In this document: piece by piece, positions 1 through 11,722 of the stretch | Numbering within the stretch: the stretch's first letter is position 1 | Layout: every line of letters starts with the position of its first letter | Assembly: GCA_907165275.2 (NCBI GenBank) | Contig: OU015661.1 | Coordinates: forward strand, 503,501-567,500 | Length of the DNA: 64,000 nucleotides | Source: Zygaena filipendulae | Taxonomy: Eukaryota; Arthropoda; Insecta; Lepidoptera; Zygaenidae | Direction of reading: 5' to 3' | Notes under the pieces: model-generated | Seen by the model: only the letters and a program-made list of their open reading frames with translations | The model's database searches: none | What the model was told of the DNA's origin: nothing | Made by a program: the position numbers and the translations under genes

Positions 1-1158
1 GAGTACAGACCACACTAGTCGATTGAATGTTACCTGTTGACGCTGCCGTTCTGTGGTTGAGTGGCATCTTGAGCGACTCTCCCAGCTTATTGTGGACACG
101 TGACCATTTTAATCAGCGTAACGTCCCATTTTACATATATTCATATGCGAATATTTAGAACTTAAGTGCGCTGATCACACACATATAGAACACTTAATAC
201 GAAAGAGTACGCTAAAACAGTACTATTAGAACAAACAATCCACACCGATTTGTTTAATTTTACATATTGAGTAATTGGAAATGTAATAGATAAATTTTTT
301 GTTTATTATTTTTGTTACGCATTCTACGAGTATATATTATACCATTTTTTGAGTGTCTATTAAAGGAAAATTGTTTTGTTTACAATTCGCGATCGTCGCG
401 AGTCTCGTGTATCGGGACGTCCACCACCCGCGACGACTTCGGTTCGAGTGCAGCCGCACGCGAGTCGCGAGCCCGCCACCGCAGGCGGGGCGGCCCGCGG
501 GTGGGGGTGGGGTTGGGCGCTAGAATACAACCTCCTACCCACAATAATTATGTAAGAGGGTTGTTGCTATTTTTAGATTTAAAGTCGCATACTCCGTATC
601 CGGTTCGAAGAATACAAAATATATAAGGTAGCATTATGTAGTTTATGTATATGTATGTAGTTATGATTTAATGCGTATGTTATGCATGTACTTTAATGTC
701 GTACCATTTCGTTTGTTTCACAAACAAGAAGGTTAAACGCTCTCATTTTGTGGAGAACAGTGGTGAAACATTTGTACGAAGTCGTTTGAACTAGGCAGGT
801 ATATCACGTTTTACGACTGATATTTTGTGGCTTTATTGTTACGATACAAGTAGGTAATTAAACATTACACTTTTGTTGACGAGCTAGTTCGCTACCGAGT
901 GATTTATAACTCTAAATTGTTTTGTCACGTAAATCGATTCTATTTTTCATTCTGTTTTCTAGTTAATTTTTTTTTGGTGTCTGTCGAGATTGTCTATTTA
1001 TACATATAAAAAAAAAATATTTTAATCACAACTAACTTCTTAGTTTTAGATTCCTCTTATTAACTCTATTCTAACAACCTAATCTGTCACGTTTCAGTCA
1101 ACATTTACCGAACTCTCCCTTTTACAAAGCCTTATGATTTCAGTAGGTTATGTAGGTA
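1..1158. other. AT-rich stretch without a recognisable gene
   Basis: No open frame here looks like a known protein. The stretch is AT-rich apart from a GC-rich island at about 397-530, which is described separately. I saw no splice-bounded coding exon on either strand. Confidence 0.5.
397..535. other. GC-rich island, function unknown
   Basis: A short block rich in CG dinucleotides stands out from strongly AT-rich flanks. Open frames run through it on both strands, but neither resembles a known protein and both are explained by base composition. It could be a 5' untranslated exon or promoter element of a gene outside or across this region. Similar islands lie at 2860-3020, 8090-8275 and 10590-10970. 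Confidence 0.3.
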
Positions 1159-2720
1159 TTAGGTCGGCGGAAAAGTCTTTGCGCATAAACTTGCGATAAA
1201 ATCTCTTTGACTGTATCTACTATCTGTATCTAATTGATTTTTATGACATTAAGAAAGTAAAAAAAGAAACAAAGTAGTAAAATGTTGTTTCCAGCTATTT
1301 TTCATTCAAAAATTCAAAAATATTCAAAACTCAAAAGCTATTTATTACTTAGGATTGGTTACAATCACTTGTAATCGTCAGCAGGTTCTTAGAACTATAA
1401 ATTACCGTAATTAACCGTTTTTCTTTCTGTCAAAATGAGTGAATTTTAATAAAGAAATCCGATAGGTACATTTTAAAATTTTATCACAAAACAGGAAAAA
1501 ATGCAACGCAAGTCGCGACAAAAATCTGTGACGTTTATTGCAGCACAAAGTTGGTCTATGCGTTTTCGATCCGGGAATTTTGATGTCAGAGATGCACCTC
1601 GCTCTGGAGATGTATTTTCGAATCGCTCGAATTACTTTTCGCACAAGGAATCGCAAGATTCACGCGTGAATGCTTCAAAAATGTATTGAGCATTCGCATG
1701 TGAATTCGCGATACCGTGTGCGAAAGTAATTCGAGCGATTCAAAAATACGGCCTCTGGTCGCCTGTTACGGATAAAATGAACGTTATTTTTTTCAATGGT
1801 TACGACTTACGACATAGCTGAAGAACTGAGGATTGAGCACAAACAGTTTTGACCTATTTAAAGAAGCTAGGTACACAATGAAGCTCGATATTTAGGTGCC
1901 ACACGAGCTCACTGAAAGAAACCTTGAAAAGTATACTCATTTGTGATTCTTTATTGAGACTTTGAGAGACGTAATGAAATCGAACCGTTTTGTGAAGAGA
2001 TTAATAACTGGTGATAAAAAGTGGATCACGTACGACAAGAACGTCCGAAAAAAGTCGTGGTCAAAGGTCAGTCAGACTTCACAGACGGTGGCAAAACCAG
2101 AGTGGACTCGCAATAAGGTGATGGTGTGTGTATGGTGGGATTGGAAGAGCATTGTTCATTGTGAGCTTTTACCGCCGGGCAGAACCATCGATTCGGATCT
2201 CTGCTGCTAACAAATGATCAGGAGGCCTAAGATGCACGCCACGATATGTTTATCGAACGAAAGATAAAATTGTCGATACGATATTTGTGGGCGTCCAAGC
2301 TAAAAGTAGTGGGGTATTGAGTTAAGACTAGATTCGGTTAAACATTTTTTGCTGCCGGTAGACAAAACGATATAATATGTCAACGAGCGCGATAAAATTT
2401 TATCGTGTTACACATCTTAGCTCAATGTGAGAAATTGAGAGAAAGCGGTCGGAATTGATGATTAGAAGGTTGTGGTCGTACATCACAATAACGCTAGACG
2501 ACAAATATCTTTAGCCATTCAGCAAAAATTAAGAGGGTATGGCTAGGAGGTGTTCATGCATTCGCCATAATTAGCCCTGAACTTCCACCTTCAGATTTCC
2601 ACCTGTTTCGATCTCTTCAGAAATGTTTACGCAGTGTCAGGTTAACATCAAGAAAGGACTGTTAAAACACTTCTCGCGTTATTTTTTTTAAGATGCGAAG
2701 AAACTTTTTTCCCCACCTAT
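1159..2720 (+). mobile_element. Degraded mariner-type transposon with terminal inverted repeats
   Basis: The left end starts ttaggtcggcggaaaagtc and the right end is an imperfect inverted copy (about 2690-2720, ending in ccccacctat). The element is flanked by TA, the target-site duplication expected of mariner. Inside are transposase pieces in broken frames. One piece at 1501-1640 resembles the N-terminal DNA-binding region (FDVRDAPRSG). One at 1962-2210 contains GDKKWITYD, around the first catalytic Asp. Further on, near 2475-2620, are a block reading like HNNAR (Asp to Asn at the second catalytic position) and one reading like SPELPPSDFHLF with the third Asp. Stops and frameshifts separate them, so it is dead. 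About 1.56 kb, slightly longer than an intact mariner. Confidence 0.85.
1501..2640 (+). pseudogene. Mariner transposase pseudogene
   Basis: Remains of a DD34D-type transposase lie in at least three frames between the two inverted repeats. Recognisable pieces are the helix-turn-helix end (1501-1640), the GDKKWITYD block with the first catalytic Asp (about 2011-2040), the WWDW..SIVHCELLPPG segment (about 2138-2180) and a degraded catalytic end before 2610. The second catalytic residue appears as Asn. No continuous frame exists and no activity is expected. Confidence 0.75.
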
Positions 2721-2859
2721 TATAATATTATGGATCCACTTGGATCCCCGATTTGGATTTACTGTGGGATTCATTTGAATTTTTACATTTGTGTGTGTAT
2801 TTCCATTTCGAGCTCCGGCACTATTTTTTTTTTGTTAGTACAATTATCCCTTGAGCGAT

Positions 2860-3030
2860 CCTTTTGCCGCTACCCCACCATGAAGGGGCATCGCAGTTCG
2901 CGGCCGAGCCTGCCGAGCCTGCCGCGTGGGCGTGTGTTGACAAACTCCGGCGGCGCGGCGGCGCGGCGGCCCCGCTCGGACTCGAGACACAGAGCCGCCG
3001 CGCAACGCAGTGTTCAATACCCTACGATGA
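2860..3030. other. GC-rich island, function unknown
   Basis: A block of about 170 bp with many CG dinucleotides lies between AT-rich sequences. It is open in several frames on both strands, as expected from composition, and no frame matches a family I know. It could be a non-coding exon or regulatory island. Confidence 0.3.
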
Positions 3031-3167
3031 TAATACACGAGTCGGATAACAACGCGTTAAATGTGTGCCGAGTGCTCATTAAAATTCTTTACACTATCCT
3101 AATCTTACGGTCGCACTCTAAGTCGTTTTAATGATAATTTAATTTTTAAGTAAAGTATAAAAATGAA

Positions 3168-3275
3168 ACTGCCGCACTCAGAGACATTCATTGAATTAAT
3201 GTTGGTTGGCATTTAACTAAAGTTTTATTAATTAGGTAAATGCCAATTAACAGCGAACGACTCTGAGTGCGGCCG
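3168..3275. mobile_element. Short terminal-inverted-repeat element (MITE-like)
   Basis: About 107 bp bounded by gccgcactcagag on the left and its inverted copy ctctgagtgcggc on the right. Inner parts are also partly palindromic (aatgttggttggca against tgccaattaac). The same terminal motif recurs alone at 47868-47881. No coding capacity. The superfamily cannot be told. Confidence 0.55.
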
Positions 3276-4494
3276 GTATTTATTTTTAGTTAATTTAGGA
3301 AATAGGAAAGCAAAAAACAAGTAGGTACCTACTTCCTTTCTTAAGGTAAAAAACCTATTGTAAGGGAAACTTTAGTTTGCAGATTTTTTTTTACTATTAA
3401 ATGGCTAGGCGTTTGATCTGCACACTGCACAGCTCATCTGATGTTAAGTGACGGTGTGGTCAAAGATTCTAAGCACATCTCAAATGGGAAAATGGGATGT
3501 TTTCATTATTAATGTTTTTAATAGAATATGTTCCACTTACAACCAGGTGCAAGAGAACTTCGACATATTTGGTAGTTCCCTGAATTCGGTCAAACATCGA
3601 CTCTCAACATGTCTCAGTTAGCACGTGAAACTTTCTGGGTCCCAGTAACTTTTTTCTTTCTGGGTTTTTGGGTTCATTTTGTGTATTCATGTTTTACTCT
3701 TTTAACTTAGCACCTGTTTAAACACGTTGTATTCATCTCTAGAAGATAACAATAATTGTGTACTATTAAGCTGCAATGTATCTTTTGTTTGTTATATTGT
3801 TGTCAGTTTGGTGAATCAATTAAATAAATAAATAAATAAATTACGTCATATTTGGTAGTTTGTGACGGACCGATGGACTTAGCCACACCGGTGAAACAGA
3901 GATTAACACATACCATATTTTTATACTTGTATACAGAGAGAGCTGGTGATGCGTAGGAAAAATACTCTCTAGATAGGCTGCGTTGAAAGTAAATCAACGA
4001 CATCCTGTAGGCCGATCGCACTAGGTATAGGTATGTCATGAATTATCCAAACAAAAACTTTGAAACGTCAAATATTTAATTCATATCAACCGATCATGCA
4101 TAGGTATCTGGGGGCACGGCAGTGCCCCCGCCAAGTCGAGCAACAAAAGCGGCACGGCCGTACTATATCCTTTTCTCGAAGCAATTCAGGCCATTTTCGA
4201 CCCCCTATAACTTCGTTGTGGATAAAACTAGAAGCCTGAATTTTTAGTAAACAAGCAGGTATTGTATAAAGACGGTATAATTTAAATTTCATTCGATTTG
4301 AACCAGTAGTTTAGGAATTATAACTAGTCAAAGTTTCTTAATTTTGTAGGTCACTCACTCACTCACTCACTGACCGATCATCAAAATTCTAAGGCACTTC
4401 TAGCAGACATAGAAGTTTGAAATTTAGAATACAATTAGTGTTTATTGTATAAATCAAGGAAAAATTAAAATATTTAGCAATTTCGGTCCAGTTT

Positions 4495-4615
4495 TCTAGA
4501 TACACTAAGTGCATAAATAACTTTGTAATCCCATATAAATGTATGGAATTACAAAGTTATATATGCAGTTATATGTACCAACTGCACAAATAACTTTGTA
4601 ATCCCATATAAATAT
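4495..4615. repeat. Small palindromic and tandem duplication
   Basis: The motif ataactttgtaatcccata occurs twice in direct orientation, and an inverted copy (ttacaaagttat) sits between them. The segment can therefore form a short hairpin. No function is apparent. Confidence 0.5.
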
Positions 4616-4617
4616 AT

Positions 4618-5055
4618 GAGACTAGCTGTTCCCCGCGGTTTCACCCGCGTTAATTTCGGAGATCCCGCGGGAATTCAGAGATGCAAAGTAGTTAGTACCC
4701 TATATCCCTAGGTTTTCTTTACCCCTGACAACGTGCATGCAAAATTTCATGAGATTTCACCAGCGTTAATTTCGGAGATCCTTCGGGAATTCCGAGATAA
4801 AATTACCCTAATCTGAATGCTCCAACGATTTTCATGAAATTTTGTATACAGGGGATTTCGGGGGCCATAAATCGATCTAGCTAGGATTCATTTCTGGAAT
4901 TCCCGCGCGAACTCTGATATCAACGCGGGTGAATTAATTATTGCATACTACACGTTGTCAAGGGTACAGGAAAGGTCATAGGGTAGTACTTTTATCTCAG
5001 AATACCCGCGGGATCTCCGAAATTAACGTGGGTTAAACCGCGGGGAACAGCTATT
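4618..5055. mobile_element. Two lepidopteran 'ccccgcggtttcacccgcg' repeats in inverted orientation
   Basis: The left copy reads agctgttccccgcggtttca... and the right copy ends with the inverted form ...accgcggggaacagct. Both carry the family's other marks: cggagatcccgcgggaattc, a segment like ccctgacaacgtg, and aaatttcatga. The two copies point away from each other and form a long imperfect palindrome. This family is very common in moths and butterflies and resembles the non-autonomous Helitrons called Lep1. That assignment is from memory and uncertain. Confidence 0.7.
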
Positions 5056-5330
5056 TAAGCCGTTGCCCAGATATTAATAAATAATAATAATAAGTGTAGC
5101 TATAGTTACCTACCTAGATATAAAGTGTAGATACATAGTTACCTAGACATAATTATGTTCAAAGGTACAATGGTCAACGGAATGAAAAAGCAAGAATGGG
5201 GCATGTGTTTATATACATATATTATAAAGTTGTACCAAAATCTTTCAAGTTTTAAAGTAGTACAGTAAGTAGTTTTTAAAGTAGACTAAATTGCTCAAAG
5301 GAGGAAGACCATTTACAAAAAGAAATGAGA

Positions 5331-5897
5331 TCCCATCAAAAACAAACTTGTAAAAAAGTCCAAGTCTCGCAACTCACTTCTTCTACAGTAAAAAGTTGTG
5401 AGATCAATGTAATACCAAGTCGGTTAATTTATTCAGTGCCTACTTAACGGTCCTTCTATCTAAAGTTATCATGTTATAAGCTAATCTAATAACATTTTAT
5501 AGTGACCATATCAAATTTAAAAACCTTTTATGTTTTAAATAGATTGATTGGCTTGGCGATCACGTGAAAACACAATGTATCTCACAAGTAATACATATTA
5601 TAATTAAATTAGATTGTTTAGAACCATAATTATGTATTACATGTGAGATATATTGTGTTTTCACGTGATCGCCAAGCCAATCAATCTATTTAAAACATAA
5701 AAGGTTTTTAAATTTGATATGGTCACTATAAAATGTTATTAGATTAGCTTATAACATGATAACTTTAGATAGAAGGACCGTTAAGTAGGCACTGAATAAA
5801 TTAACCGACTTGGTATTACATTGATCTCACAACTTTTTACTGTAGAAGAAGTGAGTTGCGAGACTTGGACTTTTTTACAAGTTTGTTTTTGATGGGA
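5331..5897. repeat. Near-perfect 567-bp foldback (inverted repeat, arms about 270 bp)
   Basis: The left arm (5331 to about 5601) starts tcccatcaaaaacaaac. The right arm (about 5627 to 5897) is its reverse complement, ending gtttgtttttgatggga, with a loop of about 25 bp. In the stretches I compared the arms differ by only a few bases near the loop. There is no open frame. It could be a foldback transposon or a recent inverted duplication. If transcribed, the RNA would form a long hairpin. Confidence 0.9.
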
Positions 5898-5924
5898 TAC
5901 ATATTGTCAAAGGCACAGAGAAGA

Positions 5925-6295
5925 ACATTGGTAGGTTACTTTTAATCCGGGAATTAACGCAGGTTCTCCAAAATCAATGCGAGTGAAACCGCGGCGAACA
6001 GCTAGTATTAAAATATAACTCGGCAGGTAAACATCGAGAAGGGATCACTATTAAATCCAAGGCCGCTTGTTGTATGTCTAAATTATTTAACTTTATTGAA
6101 AATCCTAATTAAACCTATTATAAATGCGAACGTGAGTTTGTTTAAGTATTTGTTACTTTTACTCAACCGATAAACATAATGTTTGCCTTGTATATAGGGC
6201 GCCAGAAAAGGACATAGCGTACTTTTTATCCTGAATTTCCCTAGGGAACTACGTATAACTATCGCGGGAGAAACTGCGGGCAATAGCTAGTGTTA
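5925..6295 (-). mobile_element. Lepidopteran 'cccgcggtttcac' repeats, two partial copies
   Basis: Two reverse-oriented copies end at about 6005 (gaaaccgcggcgaacagctag) and about 6292 (aaactgcgggcaatagctag). They are preceded by remnants of the family's internal segments. They belong to the family described at 4618-5055. Confidence 0.55.
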
Positions 6296-6299
6296 TTAT

Positions 6300-7690
6300 A
6301 AGAGTATTATTATTAGTAGTAGAGTATTAATCTTAAATTTTGTTTATATCAATATCACGATGATGTCATGAAATAAAATTTTCCATAAGATCTTAATTTT
6401 TAAAAATGAATCGCAATTTGCAATAAACAAAAACATCATTAAGTAACTCCATTATAATTTAAATGAAATGGTTTTATTTTCTCATAGATAGGTGCTTACT
6501 ACCTGTGATTACACGACCACATTCCAAGAAATTACCTAATTACGGAAAAATATTCATGCTCAAAAGACATTATAAAAGACATAAGTACCTATTTTCCACC
6601 TCTACCACGCTCGTACTTCGTACGTCAACCCCAGACAAAAACCAATTAGATATTTTACGGACTAAAATAAATTTGCTGCGGATCTATTTTATTACGGAAC
6701 GGTCGGGTAATTTATCTACAAACAAACTATAATATTGCAGGGTCCACTATTTGGTTTGTATAGTTTTCCCCCAGAAAGAAGGATGGCCAAATCGTACTCG
6801 AGACAAAACAATGGTGTCCATATATGATATATAAGTATATGAAAAATACCCTTATTTTTTAAGATCTTAAAAAACAAAAAAGTATCTCTATAAGTAGCCA
6901 CAAAAAAAGATATCAATTTATTTTTGTTTTTGTAACTTCTACGACATCCATGTATGTGGTTTCAGAACGCACCTTTTGACGATTCATTTCGCGTATGAAA
7001 TGACTTACTATTCAAAGACTATAATTATTCACGTTTTTCTGAATATTTTTACTCGATAAGTATCTAGGAATCAAATCAACAACTGTGTGTGCATTCTTGT
7101 CATAAAAAATAATTATGTAGGTTCATAGTAAGTATAAGCATTGTGTTCAATTGCGTACAACGGAACGTCATTTGTCCTCGAAAAGTTACTTAATCTGTGG
7201 TCATCGAACCGCACCAGTGATTGTCATTGTTATTTTGTGATTTTTTTTTATTGACAATTGACATGACACCCGGCAATCACGCACGCATCTCGCTTCACTT
7301 GCTGTTCTATTTTAGATTTCCTTAGTCGTTTTGATCAGTTTTGACCTAGGCATTTTTTATGGATTGATAACTACCACTTGTGACTATCGCTATCGCTGAC
7401 TACATTATTTCTATGCTTATTTCTATGCTAACTACACTTTTAGGTCGGGTAAAAGGTAGTTGTTGTTTCTAACCTCAAATGTATTGTTGATGTTATTTTA
7501 AAAAATCGTGGCTATTTAGATATGATTTTTACACGGGATGGTATTTACAACATAAAAACAAATCAATCTAACTATAGTTTATTTTGGGACATGAAAAGTC
7601 AAGTCCAGCTCCTATAGAAATTTGGCCATTGTTCTGGAAATATTTGCAGTTCCGCGAAAGTGATATTTTTTATTCTGATGCATCTATCTA
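6300..7690. other. AT-rich stretch without a recognisable gene
   Basis: Only short frames of no recognisable family occur. A TGACA-type cluster (ttgacaattgacatgacac) lies near 7251-7270. Similar clusters occur beside gene starts in this window, but I see no coding exon nearby. Confidence 0.45.
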
Positions 7691-7960
7691 TACTAATATT
7701 ATGTGAAAGCTAAACAGAATTTGATAGCATTTGGCACAGAGATATAGATTATGGTCTGGAATAGGACATGGAGTGCCCTGGAACATATCAACCGAAAGAC
7801 GGCCACTGCTGGACATAGCTCTCTTTCAAGAACCGCCACAACGGTACCACGCCACCCGTTCTGTCCTGTGCTTACCGCATCCAATGGCGTCCCGCGACCT
7901 CCACCAAGACATCGGTCCACCTCGTAGCGGGTCTACCCACGCTACCTTTTTGTTATTACT
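7690..7960. mobile_element. Fragment of a dispersed LINE/SINE-type repeat
   Basis: The segment with 'gctggacatagctctctttcaagaaccgccac' character, followed by 'catcggtccacctcgtagcgggtctacccacgct', is of a kind found in many copies in lepidopteran genomes, probably derived from a non-LTR retrotransposon. A second, more diverged copy lies at 27600-27870. It encodes no intact protein. Confidence 0.5.
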
Positions 7961-8089
7961 ACTTAACGATTTTAATATGGCTGTAGATTTTTCAATACGT
8001 AGAAATAAAATTAAAATCGTGTCGACTCTTATTGCAATAGCAATAAAGTTCAACAACACTGTCAATAGTGTTAAGACTGTTGAGTGTTG

Positions 8090-8275
8090 AGCAACTTTGG
8101 ATGGCGACCGACCGTGCCACTTGAGGCGACACGGTGTCCGCACCGGGGGGTCTGTTGGAAAACGCCTAGCGATCTATTTCTGGCTCTCAAGCTGGAGCCC
8201 CGCCCCTGCTCGCGCCCGCCCCGCTGCCGCCGCGCACCCCGCACCGCCCGCCGCGCCCTTGACCCTCGGTATCCA
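8090..8275. other. GC-rich island, function unknown
   Basis: About 185 bp of CG-rich sequence is bounded by AT-rich DNA. Frames are open on both strands for compositional reasons and show no domain I recognise. It resembles the islands at 397-535, 2860-3030 and 10590-10970. Confidence 0.3.
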
Positions 8276-9015
8276 AACAACCGCAGTCACAACAATTAGT
8301 CCTTCATTCGGTCGGGATATTGTTTTCGATAATGTCCGCATACCTATATTTGTTGATGATCTGAAATCTTGATTATCGATTGATGTTCATACGTAGATAT
8401 ATTATACGGTAAATAACTAATATATCTAAAATTATTATTGTTTATTCTACTTACGTAATTACGGTTGTTTGTTATGTATAATGTTAATTAAGAATTATAG
8501 AAAGTAGTTAGTAAAAGTAAGTAACCTTTTTACGCACTCAACCGAAAATCATGAAATTGTGTCAGGGATACAGAAAATGTCTTATTTGCAGGAATTCGGA
8601 AATTCAAGCGGGTGAAACTGCGCGGAAAAGCTATAGTAGGTACCTAAAGGATAAGTTTATCCTGCAGGAGCTGTTCCGCGTACCGTACTGTATTATCGTT
8701 TGGAACAGAAATTCAGCAATCGAAATTCGAAACGTTTTACCGGAGATAAAGAATGGACACGTGACTATACGAATCATGTTACATTAGAACATGTTGGTTA
8801 ATGATATCAACCATCACGCGTCGTCACTTCCCTCGCTAGCGTCGCGTCGCGTCGTCGCCCGCTAATTGGCAACGCATACCTACCTTGTTCTGTAATTTCC
8901 ATGTTCGCAGAGATCACAAATTATTTTCCACTAAAGCCTGTCGAACTAATGCAGGAAAACCTTCACCAATGTATCGCATCACTCAATCTTTTAATAATTA
9001 CTTCAGCGATATATG

Positions 9016-9290
9016 TATGGAGTACGTAAGCGTAAGCGAGTTTAAAAAAAGACTAATAGCAGCATTGGGAAAAATAGTATAATTAAATTATATAATAATA
9101 TATAATCCCTAACAGCGTGTAACAAACAGACAGACAGACACGCAAACTTACTTTCGCATTTAAAATGTCAGCCACTGGGCCAATGGGCACAGCGCATATT
9201 AGAACTACTATTTAAGTCAACTGTGGTTACCGGCGCTCGCTGGTTGCACATAGAGTTAGAATTATTTCGTAAGCTAGATTAAGTAAAATT
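9016..9290. repeat. Dispersed repeat; inverted partner at 59960-60215
   Basis: About 260 bp from gagtttaaaaaaagactaat through the (gaca)n run to gcaaccagcgagc is repeated in reverse complement at 59960-60215. The partner includes the same unusual strings (ggccaatgggcacagcgcat and aacagcgtgtaac). Two copies 51 kb apart mark a mobile family. The (gaca)n microsatellite lies inside the unit in both. Confidence 0.75.
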
Positions 9291-9509
9291 TTGTGTGCAA
9301 TTGTTTGGTGACCCAAATAAAAAAAATAAAAAAATACCTACCTATTACCTACCCATAACACAGATGTGAGTAATATCACTACATAGTATAAAACAAAGTC
9401 GCTTCCCGCTGTCTGTCTGTCCCTATGTATACTTAGGTAAAACAAAGCAACGGATTTTCAAGCGGTTTTTAACAATAGATAAGAGTGATTCATGACGAAG
9501 GTTTATATA

Positions 9510-9830
9510 TCTATCTTTTATCCTGGAACTCCCGCGGGAACTCCGACATTACCGCAGGAGACAATGCGCGCGTACTTTACCTATTCGGAACTAATTTGTC
9601 TAGTTGTCTATCGCGATTTCTCCAAAGCTTTATCTTTTTTTTTTCGATTCACAAAACTTTTTATTTATTAAAATTAGCTGTGCCCCGCGGTTTCACCCGC
9701 GTGGGTTTTGGCATCAGGAACCTTTGCGGACGCAGGCAGAACAACCCGCCAAAGTTTCATCACAATCGGACCGATGGTTTCGAAACGCATAGAGGACAGA
9801 CATACAAACAATCATTTTTATTTATAAAGA
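9510..9830 (+). mobile_element. Lepidopteran 'ccccgcggtttcacccgcg' repeat
   Basis: A partial copy near 9520-9570 is followed by a clearer copy starting tagctgtgccccgcggtttc at about 9677. That copy continues to the acagacatacaaacaatca stretch that often ends this family. The open frame across it is a repeat artefact. Confidence 0.6.
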
Positions 9831-10589
9831 AGAAGAAGATAAACGATGTAGCACTATTGCGTTAAATTAAAATTACATCAGCCCATAATTCGCATAGGTG
9901 CTTAAACTAGTTACGATTTGGTTCTGAGGATCGTCCGCCTTATCTAGTAAGTACCTAGTAGAATTGGATAACTTGCTAATGCTAGTCGTATAAAATAAAA
10001 TGTAACATATCTGAGGGAAGCTGTTTTTTCTCCAATAAATAAATATAAATAAATAATTGTATTGTTGTGTATGTACATTAAACTATACCAATTACTTATT
10101 TGTAAATAATATGCTCGAAATGGCTCGAAACCTAAAAGTGTGCGAAGAATGGCGAAGAACCATGGCAAATGAGAAATAGTCGCTATACCAAAAACAAAAA
10201 CGAAGCTGAGACGGGGCCCGGGGTGTAGGTATGCTTAAGAATTAACTGCGCGTAACGTCTCAGTTAAATGTGTTAATTAAAAAAATAACTGTGATTTATA
10301 TCAGCAACACCTTTACGTAACTAAGCAACAAAATTTACTAAGTATCTAATGATATTTCAGTAGGTATACACCCACTTGCTTTTTATTATATCAAGTAAAT
10401 AAGTAGGTACATAAGTAGGTACTTATTATTTTAGGATCTTTTAACCGCGAGCGGCGAAAGCTAAAGAGTGGAAAATTTACCTAACGCTCAATCCTCAGAA
10501 TCGAAACTTTCCACGATTAGAGATGGCGTTATCATAATTACCTTGTCAACGCTTCGAGAACGTCTGCAGGTGACAACTTAATAAGGGGC

Positions 10590-10970
10590 GAGAGGATACC
10601 AGATTCGCCGCTGCGCGCTGGTTTACACGTGGAAGTGGGCCCGCCGCGCCGGGGCCTCGTGTGGACGAGGTACTGGTATAGCATCCATTATCACATCGGG
10701 GGGCGTGTTGAAGGGGCTGCGCGGGCGGCGCGGCGGGGGGACAGCCACCGGTAGGGGTGCGAGGCGGCGCGGCGGTGGATGCGGGGCGCGCGGCGAAAGG
10801 GGGCTGGTGCTATTTATAGAAAATCGATATTATGTGCCCGGCCGTGGCCTTGGGCGCATCGATCCTGACAGCTGGGGACGCCGGGGTGTGGAAGACGAGC
10901 CCCCAGCCGCCTTCGGGCGGCGCGGCGCGGCGGGAACCGGGAGATTACAGGACCCGCGGCTCAGTAGGTA
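10590..10970. other. Longest GC-rich island, possible promoter or 5' exon
   Basis: About 380 bp rich in CG and G-runs. Read on the minus strand it contains tctataaatagc near 10808-10819, which resembles a TATA box. The candidate first coding exon on the same strand lies just upstream (11338-11385), so the island would sit in its first coding intron and might be an alternative promoter. On the plus strand an open frame of 88 codons exists but looks compositional. Function is unproven. Confidence 0.3.
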
Positions 10971-11337
10971 GTAGGCAGATACCGCAGATACCTACTGTAT
11001 CGACTACAGACTCACTCACGCAGAACGCTTGAATTTGGGAATAGAATTTACTATGTACCTACCTACCTATATTAAATATTACACTCGTAGTAGTGGAAAC
11101 CAACCAAAAAAACGAAGTTTAAGTTGACGTAAACCACCAAACAAATTCAATTAATTACATTCGTACGTTAATTGAATAGAGAATATATAACAATTATTAT
11201 TGATTTAATCACATCATTAGCTAGACAGAATATAGGTATTACCTACAATTTATATCATTAGCTTATTATGAAAGAGCATAGTTATTAAGAACTAATAAAA
11301 ATAAGCTCCACTAGAATTAGGTATTATAAAAACTCAC

Positions 11338-11385
11338 CTGAGTGTGATGATAACTGGCCAGGATCGTCAGCCATTTTGAAATAAT
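11338..11385 (-). CDS. Candidate first coding exon of an unidentified minus-strand gene
   Basis: On the minus strand a good acceptor (tctttttacag) is followed by 11 untranslated bases. Then comes ATG at 11374 encoding MADDPGQLSSHS, and a strong donor (gtgagt) directly after 11338. The reading frame leaves phase 1. Upstream on the same strand, near 12783, there is a gtaagt donor that could end a 5' untranslated exon. The TGACA/TGTCA cluster at 12895-12975 could mark the start site. I could not find the second coding exon, which would lie to the left, possibly outside the window. I do not recognise the peptide, and it may be chance. Confidence 0.35.
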
Positions 11386-11463
11386 CTGTAAAAAGAATTT
11401 TACATTTATTTTTTAACTTTTGGACTATCCATAAAGTACGAGTATGTCACTTTGTCACACGTT

Positions 11464-11482
11464 GGGGGGGGGGGGGGGGGGG
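11464..11482 (+). repeat. Run of 19 G
   Basis: An uninterrupted homopolymer of about 19 G in AT-rich sequence, followed by aggg. It could fold as a G-quadruplex. Length in such runs is also prone to assembly error. Confidence 0.8.
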
Positions 11483-11566
11483 AGGGAATTAGAGTGTACA
11501 ACTTGTTTATTTGATATTAACAATACTTCTAGGTTGGTAACAATACAATATATTCACAAGTTTAAG

Positions 11567-11722
11567 AGGGGTTTACACAGGTCGATTTTCACAGTGCAGC
11601 TAGTTGCTTCACAAATCACCTCACCAAGCCACCTAGACAATTCCTAGCTGAATTGCTATTTAGGCGGTTGATTTTCTCCACGCAGCAAAAATTGTGTGGC
11701 TTTGGTCACCCGTGTAAACCCC
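11567..11722. mobile_element. MITE with 'ggggtttacac' inverted ends
   Basis: Left end ggggtttacacaggtcga and right end ggtcacccgtgtaaacccc are inverted copies. About 155 bp, no coding capacity. Superfamily undetermined. Confidence 0.6.

Noticed and set aside
9110..9145. CRISPR-like short repeats (gaca)n
   Set aside because: Simple microsatellite inside a dispersed eukaryotic repeat, no spacers.
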